This document shows positions 57,865 to 64,000 of a DNA stretch of 64,000 nt, in pieces. Made by a program: the position numbers and the translations under genes. The notes beneath the pieces are model-generated. The model saw only the letters and a program-made list of their open reading frames with translations, was not told where the DNA came from and did no database searches. The DNA is taken from contig CM046839.1 in NCBI GenBank assembly GCA_025618425.1, positions 4,067,008-4,131,007 on the forward strand. Reading direction: 5' to 3'. The stretch is from Heliocidaris tuberculata. Taxonomy: Eukaryota > Echinodermata > Echinoidea > Camarodonta > Echinometridae. Positions within the stretch are counted from its first letter, which is position 1. Each line of letters starts with the position of its first letter.

Positions 57865-60450
57865 CTAATCAAAGTCACTGTCATCGTCGTTCTCGTCTTC
57901 CTCTCGCCATTCAGATGCTGAGTCATCATTGTCCAGGACTGAGGCATACGCATAAGCATTCATGGTATCACCAATATCAGCATACTGAGGTGATTGTGGA
58001 ACTTCGCTCGAGTTTTTACGAAATCCTCCCTCGTTACCGATTAATTCGTACCCCACCTGGTCAAGACTTCTCACCCTTCTTCCTTCTCTTTCATAACCCT
58101 GTTTCATCATCGCTTCCGTAGCCCCTTCGTTGAGCCTTGGGAGAGTGTGCGCGGTTTTAACGTGACTCGAGTTCCTGGGCCGATCGTAGTTACTCATTGG
58201 ACTAGGTTCGCTTTGGTCGCACTCGTCGTAGTCATTGTCGTCCTCTTTTATTTGTTTGACTTGCTTGCTCATGATCTCGTAGTCACTGATGGTGCTGTAC
58301 GTTGGTATACCCATGGACTGGCATTTTCCGCGCTGAGGTTTGGGTGGGCCAGGGCGAGACGACATAGCGCGGTTCAGTGAGGTGGCCTTGTTGTTTTTCA
58401 TGTTCTCGGGTAAAGAAGAGTTGAAGGAACTAGGGACGTTACTCAGATAGGTATCAATGAGCTCATCTTCGGTAGAATTTGGAGACCTGCTTCCAACGTC
58501 TTCAATGTCAGCGTAATCGGAGCCAATGTTACATTCAACTCCATTACTTTCATTGACAGATGACGATTTTCCCTTATTTCGAGTCTTTTTCTTTTTGTCA
58601 GGTTTTGCGTAGAGTGGGACTCTGCCTGATGACTTGGTAATGTCAGAGGCAGAGGAAATCTTATTCTCAATTGTCATTTTTGTATAGTCGCTAGTGACGT
58701 TAGGATCCTTGATTCCTGGTTTGCGGAAAGACGAAGCGTGTCGTGACATCGGAGGTGTCCATGGAGCATCCTTCTTCATCCTTTGTGAGGTCCATCGTCG
58801 GTCACCATGACTGCTTCGGTTGGAACTGACGGACAACGTCGATAAGGTCTTTGCCATTTGTCTTGATCGAGATGTCGGATCTGATATCGTTTCGTACTCG
58901 CAACTGTCTAGGAGTGGCATGGAGTTGCAGAGACGTTTTGAGTTGTTTTGGAGCCGATTTTCAGTGGTGGCGTCAGGTTCGGCGTAGATCTGCTCATCTG
59001 TAGACTCGGGTTGTAGGTTAAGCATTCCACAAGAAGACGAAAAAGAGCTTTTGAAGTGGTTTTCATCAGCGTCCTCGACATCTATACCAACGCTTCGATG
59101 TCGCTTTGATTTCTTATCTTTGAAGGAAAGGGCATATAGTTGTGAGCTGCCATCGTGCTTAGTGTGAGGAATCTTTTGAAGCTCAATTGCGTCGTAAGTA
59201 TGTGTCTTTTCTCCTGAATACTTACGTCGCAGAGACCTTCTTTTCTTCCGTCTGACAAAGATAACAATAATTATAACAAGTGTTACTATGATGATGACGA
59301 ATAGTATTACCACAGCTACAGCTACTCCCATGCCACCTCCTGAGTTCGGTGGAACAGGTTTTGTAACTCCAATGATGCTATTTTGAGTAGTTGTTCTTCC
59401 GGTTGTTCGATTTGACTGACTCTCTCCAGGAGGTCTTCGTGATATAGGTGTTGTGACTTCAACAATTCGCAGAGACGCATAACTTGAGACCGTAACGTCT
59501 TCTGAGATGTGGACTGTACATTGGAATAGCATGTATTGGTCATCATCTTGTACGTTTACAATCGACATAACATCACTGTTTTCGATGAGACGTTCTTGAC
59601 CAACAAGGGGAACACTTCCATTAAAACTTACATCCCAAGAGATCTCAGGAGAATAATTCTGATTACCAGAAGTACAAACGAACGTTGCTCTGGAACCAAG
59701 AGCTACTTCACTGATGAAAGGATCCACTCTCACTAGTCCGGGTGTATCGTCTCCAATACATGGTGCATTTATGGTTAAAGAAGTATCACTGTCCAGGATG
59801 AATCTGCATATTATGCTTGGAGTGTCCCAAGAATCAATACGACTGATGATGCGACCTGGGAATCGTAGGTCAACATCGATTGTTTCACCGCTTCTACTGT
59901 CAAAGTATGCCTCACCTGGTCGACTATGGGTCCATGAACAAGCTACTTCAAATTCTTCGGTCAGTTCTGATCCTAGAGAAGACAGAAGGTTTAGATGGCA
60001 ACTCACAGAATCCGGTATTGACGAAACGGTAATCGTTGCCGAGGCAAGGGATGTAAATCTTCTGCCAGAGCCAGATTCATAGCTACATTCATAAATCCCA
60101 GCCTCCGTTGATAAGTTTATGGCCTTGATAACAAGCTTGTATATTTGTTGAGACTGGTCAATGACTACTTCGTAGTTACTAGGATCTACACCGTACCCTG
60201 TAGAGGGGTATATGTAGGCATTGCTACTGATATATCGGCGACGCCCAGGTCCGAGTAAATAGGTCCAAAATATTGTGTTATCATTGTCATTGTTAACATC
60301 GCAAATTAACGACACTGTATCTCCTTCCACTACCGTCTTATTTTGAGGACCAAATTCCAAAATGATAGCACATGACACTGATGGAAATAAAAGATATATC
60401 CAAAGCATTGAGGTAAATGCAGAGAGCAAGACAGCTTTGATACCAGCCAT
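57865..60450 (-). CDS. Intronless Ig-superfamily transmembrane receptor C
   Basis: A 861-residue type I membrane protein. The ATG at 60450 was chosen because the open frame's two extra upstream codons begin with TTG. A signal peptide (1-28) leads to a V-type Ig with GPQNKTVVEG, C50, W62, C122. The second Ig-like domain has C151, C171, C215 and motif RFPGRIISR. The third starts RVDPFISEVALGSRATFVC (C259, W272, C311). A Ser/Thr stalk and transmembrane helix (about 372-399) with RRKKRR follow. The 460-residue tail has YDAI (419), YAEP (489), YETI (519), YTKM (589), YAKP (614), YADI (646), the SH3 ligand PPKPQR, YSTI (718), YEIM (724), YDRP (755), YELI (801), and YADI-x8-YASV (823-838), close to ITAM spacing. 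It ends in a very acidic stretch absent from B. Closest relative: receptor B. Confidence 0.87.
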   Translation of the reverse strand: MAGIKAVLLSAFTSMLWIYLLFPSVSCAIILEFGPQNKTVVEGDTVSLICDVNNDNDNTIFWTYLLGPGRRRYISSNAYIYPSTGYGVDPSNYEVVIDQSQQIYKLVIKAINLSTEAGIYECSYESGSGRRFTSLASATITVSSIPDSVSCHLNLLSSLGSELTEEFEVACSWTHSRPGEAYFDSRSGETIDVDLRFPGRIISRIDSWDTPSIICRFILDSDTSLTINAPCIGDDTPGLVRVDPFISEVALGSRATFVCTSGNQNYSPEISWDVSFNGSVPLVGQERLIENSDVMSIVNVQDDDQYMLFQCTVHISEDVTVSSYASLRIVEVTTPISRRPPGESQSNRTTGRTTTQNSIIGVTKPVPPNSGGGMGVAVAVVILFVIIIVTLVIIIVIFVRRKKRRSLRRKYSGEKTHTYDAIELQKIPHTKHDGSSQLYALSFKDKKSKRHRSVGIDVEDADENHFKSSFSSSCGMLNLQPESTDEQIYAEPDATTENRLQNNSKRLCNSMPLLDSCEYETISDPTSRSRQMAKTLSTLSVSSNRSSHGDRRWTSQRMKKDAPWTPPMSRHASSFRKPGIKDPNVTSDYTKMTIENKISSASDITKSSGRVPLYAKPDKKKKTRNKGKSSSVNESNGVECNIGSDYADIEDVGSRSPNSTEDELIDTYLSNVPSSFNSSLPENMKNNKATSLNRAMSSRPGPPKPQRGKCQSMGIPTYSTISDYEIMSKQVKQIKEDDNDYDECDQSEPSPMSNYDRPRNSSHVKTAHTLPRLNEGATEAMMKQGYEREGRRVRSLDQVGYELIGNEGGFRKNSSEVPQSPQYADIGDTMNAYAYASVLDNDDSASEWREEDENDDDSDFD

Positions 60451-61757
60451 GTCCAATATATGAAGTGTACAGGTGTAAGAAATGTTTAATCATCAAACAT
60501 ATTGCAGGTCCATACGGAGAAAGTCAAGTAATGTTTTCGTTCAGTGCACAAATCCAATTAATCTGTAAAAGAGCGTCATGGTATTTATCATATATACTGC
60601 AAGTAATTATTAGACGGTGTTATGACCATGGAGCATGTCCCGCAAATCATATGAGATCTCCACAGCAAACAATGATATAATATAAACATAACATGAATAA
60701 ATCAGTGAGATCACGGAAACTATTGGAAACCAGTCCTATAACAATGACGAATCAATGCACAGTGATAAGGAAATAAATGGAGGTCGACCGCTGCAGCCTC
60801 TATGACTCAATCTGGTACCGGTGTCAACTAGCAAGACTATAATGCCACATTCGTCAATCAATGTACCAACAATGAAGCGATAAGTGTAACTTTCAATTAT
60901 TATATATTTGTAATGAAATAATAGATCGAAAGGATGATAAGTTGCTTTATTTCATTTTTATTGCTGAAACCGCATAATCATACCGATACCATGGGCATCA
61001 TTTATCCTTTTTGGGAGGGTATTTTCAGACCTAATTTTCTGAAAAACCACTTGAATTTTTCCAAACAAGCAACAACAAAAAAAAAAAAAGAAAGAAAGAA
61101 AGAAAGAAAAGGATAGAAAAGAGGGCAGAAGAAAGAAAAAGAAAGGGAGGCCTTTTTAAATTCAAATTTACTGACATGCTTAGGTTTTAAAGGGAGTGTC
61201 ATACAACCCAACAAACCCTCCCTTCCAACGTCACCCCTGACCGATAAGAATTAATACCCCAATTGATTTGTATTGATTCGTTTTGGTTAAATTTTGCATA
61301 TAACTGGCCAAACACACCGGATCCTCAAGATAAACATGCACATAAACACTTAAACAGGATAAGGAAGACGGGAGAAAGATATAACTACGTAGATAGAAAT
61401 AGGGGTGATGGAGAAATAGGATAGTGTTATTAATTGTTGGAGAAGTATTTTAACACTTATCAGCAGATTGAGCAGATTGAGCAGTTTGATTAATATACAT
61501 GTAACTATAAAAAGAATCATCAGGAGACTTCAGTATTGATAAAAACTTAAGCTCTCATTTACTATGAATCGGAATAAAATGACCGCTTCCCCTTTGATTT
61601 ACATGCGATCATTTACAACATACAATCAGGGAGATAAACAATTTTACGAGTATGGTATATACTTTTTGAAATGTTGCTAGAGATAAAGCAACGCATTAAA
61701 GTAAAACAAAACAAAAAAGAAATGATATTCACCTTATGTGATGGACTGTATGTGATG
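60451..61757. other. 5' flank of receptor C and noncoding DNA
   Basis: No gene or clear promoter motif is seen. A poly-A and (GAAA)n run lies near 61078-61110. Confidence 0.5.
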
Positions 61758-63222
61758 TGGTTGTCTCTGCCAAGAAAGACTATTATCGTGACAGACTTTC
61801 TTCATGTAATACGAAGGACATGTATAAGACTGTCAATGAATTGCTGAATGTCAGTAGTAATGTTCTTCCTGTATGTACAAACTCTTCTGATCTTGCTGAA
61901 GATTTTTCAAATTACTTTGTCAGTAAGGTATCTAAAATTAGGGGCGATATAGAGAGCACTGTTCCAACAAAACGTAATGTTCCTACTGTATCCTCAAACA
62001 CATGTGAACCTGACTCAACTTTTTCTCAGTTTGATTTTGTGAGTGAAAATGTCTTGCAGTGTATGATTTCTAAATGTCCTTCCAAATCTTGTACTTTGGA
62101 TCCCATGCCAACATGGCTGGTTAAGAAACATTTGCCAGTTCTACTTCCAGTACTGTTACGTATCGTGAATCTATCACTGTCTACCGGTGTTTTCCCAGAG
62201 AGACTTAGATCGTCTATCATTACACCAGTATTGAAGAAGTCCTCTCTGGACAAAGATGATTTAGGTAGTTACAGACCTGTTTCTAACATACCATTTTTAG
62301 GCAAATTAATCGAAAAAGGCTGTTTCTAAACAGGTGTCCGACTTTGTCAACCGTAATGATTTGCTTGATCCTATGCAGTCTGCATATCGCGTGGCACATA
62401 GTACTGAGACTGCACTCATTCGACTACAGAATGACATACTTTGTGCAATAGACAACAGGCAAGCTGTTTTCTTATTAATGCTGGACCTCTCATCCGCCTT
62501 TGATACGGTGGACCACACAATTCTCTCTCATAGGCTGGCCGATGACTTCGGTCTACCAGATAATGTCCTTTCCTGGTTCAAATCGTATATCTTAGCAACA
62601 GGTCTTGTAGAGTCCATGTCAATGGATCATTCTCCAGTGACAAAAGGTTGGAATTTGGGATAACGCAAGGGTCAATTGTTGGGCCACAGTTATTTACATA
62701 TTACATTAGGTGTATTGGTAACATCATCAGCCAGCATTCAGTTCAATACCATGTGTATGCTGATGACATCCAAATGTTTACCATTTTTGATCCTACCAAG
62801 CCTGGAGATGCAGCTTGCGCATACTACCGTATCTCGAAGTGCTTAGAAGACATACAATCATGGCTTGTCAGTAATAAATTGAAGTTGAATTCCGGTAAAA
62901 CTGAGTTCTTCATTGCTGCATCATCCACCGACTTGAATCGGTTCAATGACCTTTCATTTTCTATTGATGATCTAGACATCCCAATGTCTTCAACAATCAA
63001 GGATCTGAGTGTTGTCTTTGATAAGGAAATGAAAATATCTGACCATGTAACAAACTTGTGTCGTACCCTCAATAGGCAAATTTACAACCTCAATCGCATC
63101 AGGGGGTACCCTTGTCGTGGACCTCTAGTTTAAATAATACCCATTCTGTCTTGGATACATCTGGTCTTGTGAATCTTTAGCTATTGGAGATGTCTGGTAA
63201 ATAAAGTAACAAAAAAAAAAAA
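61758..63222 (+). mobile_element. CR1/L2-like non-LTR retrotransposon remnant (reverse transcriptase)
   Basis: Three consecutive reading frames give one broken reverse transcriptase. The first (to 62329) holds the upstream linker and the SYRPVSNIPFLGKLIEK block. The second (62334-62663) holds LMLDLSSAFDTVDH, the palm motif A. The third (62648-63133) holds TQGSIVGPQLF and YADD (62755 onward), the catalytic palm motif C. A single extra G near 62319 breaks frame 1, and another shift lies near 62650. The 5' end (endonuclease) is missing, and the C-terminal thumb is cut short at about 63105. AATAAA and a 12-base A run at 63211-63222 mark the 3' end. The motifs fit the CR1/L2/Jockey group. It cannot be active. 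Confidence 0.85.
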
Positions 63223-64000
63223 GCCTTTGAGGAATCTGATTTTTATTTTTTGTTCACCCTTTCTCCTAGATACCTCATCAAAATTAGAAGGATGTGATCC
63301 GAAAAAGAAAACAAGATATCTGAACCTGAAATAACATGACTCTGCGATATATGGCGATGTATATGAATATTGTTTCTACTCATAAATGACGTAAATTGCT
63401 GGCTTATTTTGCTCACGTACCCTTATGTCTCAAACGTATTCCCTAGAAATTACTGTTCTTTCAATTGTAACAACGATAATAATTTCGAAAACGATTATCA
63501 AAATCATCTTTATTATAAAATTTACGTCCTGTTTTATTGTTTATTATTATCCTCGCGGTCCTTACCATTAAGCTTAACATTAATATCATTCCTACGAGCA
63601 AAATTACAATCTACTACATTTATGTCAGTACATTATTTGTAACACCCCCCCCCCCCCCTATACACACACAGACACGCACACACCTAACCCAAGTCAACAT
63701 CCTCACTGGAAAGCTGGCTATTATACTTTTGTAGGCTTTTTATGAATTTAAGGACATGACGTTGAATTTCCTGATTGTCCTTCCGATCATTTACCATGCC
63801 CTAATTACAATATTGTTTTGTCAGAGAGGCCTCAAGTGTCGATTATTTACCGGAAGATAATAGCAACCAGACCACCAGACCACTGAACTTTGTTGCCCAG
63901 GTTTATAAAAAATTTTGAAATAAATTCATGTCATCAAAACAAAAACTTCACTGTCGTAACTATGAACAACCATGAAAAATGATTTTATCAAAATCAGATC
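63223..64000. other. Noncoding right end
   Basis: No gene seen. It holds a poly-C run and a CACACA-rich patch at about 63644-63682. Confidence 0.5.

Noticed and set aside
59536..60082. Plus-strand open frames antisense to receptor C (up to 122 codons)
   Set aside because: Opposite a well-supported Ig domain region, with no features of their own.
60451..60456. Two-codon extension of receptor C
   Set aside because: The extension begins with TTG. The ATG at 60450 is the plausible start.

Overview
The window is AT-rich eukaryotic DNA packed with simple repeats, palindromic TACATGTA motifs and small inverted-repeat transposable elements. It has spliced exons with GT/AG borders, nuclear tRNA genes with pol III signals, and a CR1/L2-type non-LTR retrotransposon remnant. 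With intronless immunoglobulin receptor genes and several elements I recognise as sea-urchin-like, this points to a marine invertebrate deuterostome, most likely an echinoid. The phylum call is inference. No part is bacterial or viral.

Left third (1-18.2 kb): the 3' end of a plus-strand, intron-rich gene. Four exons (8195-8224, 9182-9373, 14603-14704, 18105-18230) join in phase and encode the C-terminal tandem UBA (SOUBA) region of a UBAP1-like ESCRT-I subunit. The intron after the first UBA exon carries about seven decayed tandem copies of that exon. The introns also hold a hAT-like element, a foldback element, a candidate Helitron and a 3 x ~314 bp tandem repeat. The 5' part of the gene lies before or in the first 8 kb, and I could not identify its exons.

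Middle (18.2-36.3 kb): no protein gene seen. It holds TIR elements, MITEs, microsatellites, a perfect 68-bp hairpin, and a striking cluster of five tRNA-Arg(TCT)-type genes. Four of these sit in a near-symmetrical palindrome with ~700-bp arms (about 29766-31217).

Right (36.3-60.5 kb): three intronless minus-strand genes in the same orientation (36331-38298, 49004-51415, 57865-60450). They encode paralogous type I membrane receptors: signal peptide, three Ig-like domains, a transmembrane segment and a long cytoplasmic tail with many tyrosine motifs (YxxM, YxxP, YxxI/V) and a PxxPxR SH3 ligand. The 49-kb and 57-kb genes are close paralogues, and the 36-kb gene is a diverged relative. They look like a locally duplicated family of phosphotyrosine-signalling surface receptors, possibly for recognition or immunity. 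This family is the best candidate for an undescribed system here. Large foldback elements and a solo arm lie between the genes.

Right end (60.5-64 kb): noncoding sequence and a 5'-truncated, frameshifted CR1/L2-like reverse transcriptase.
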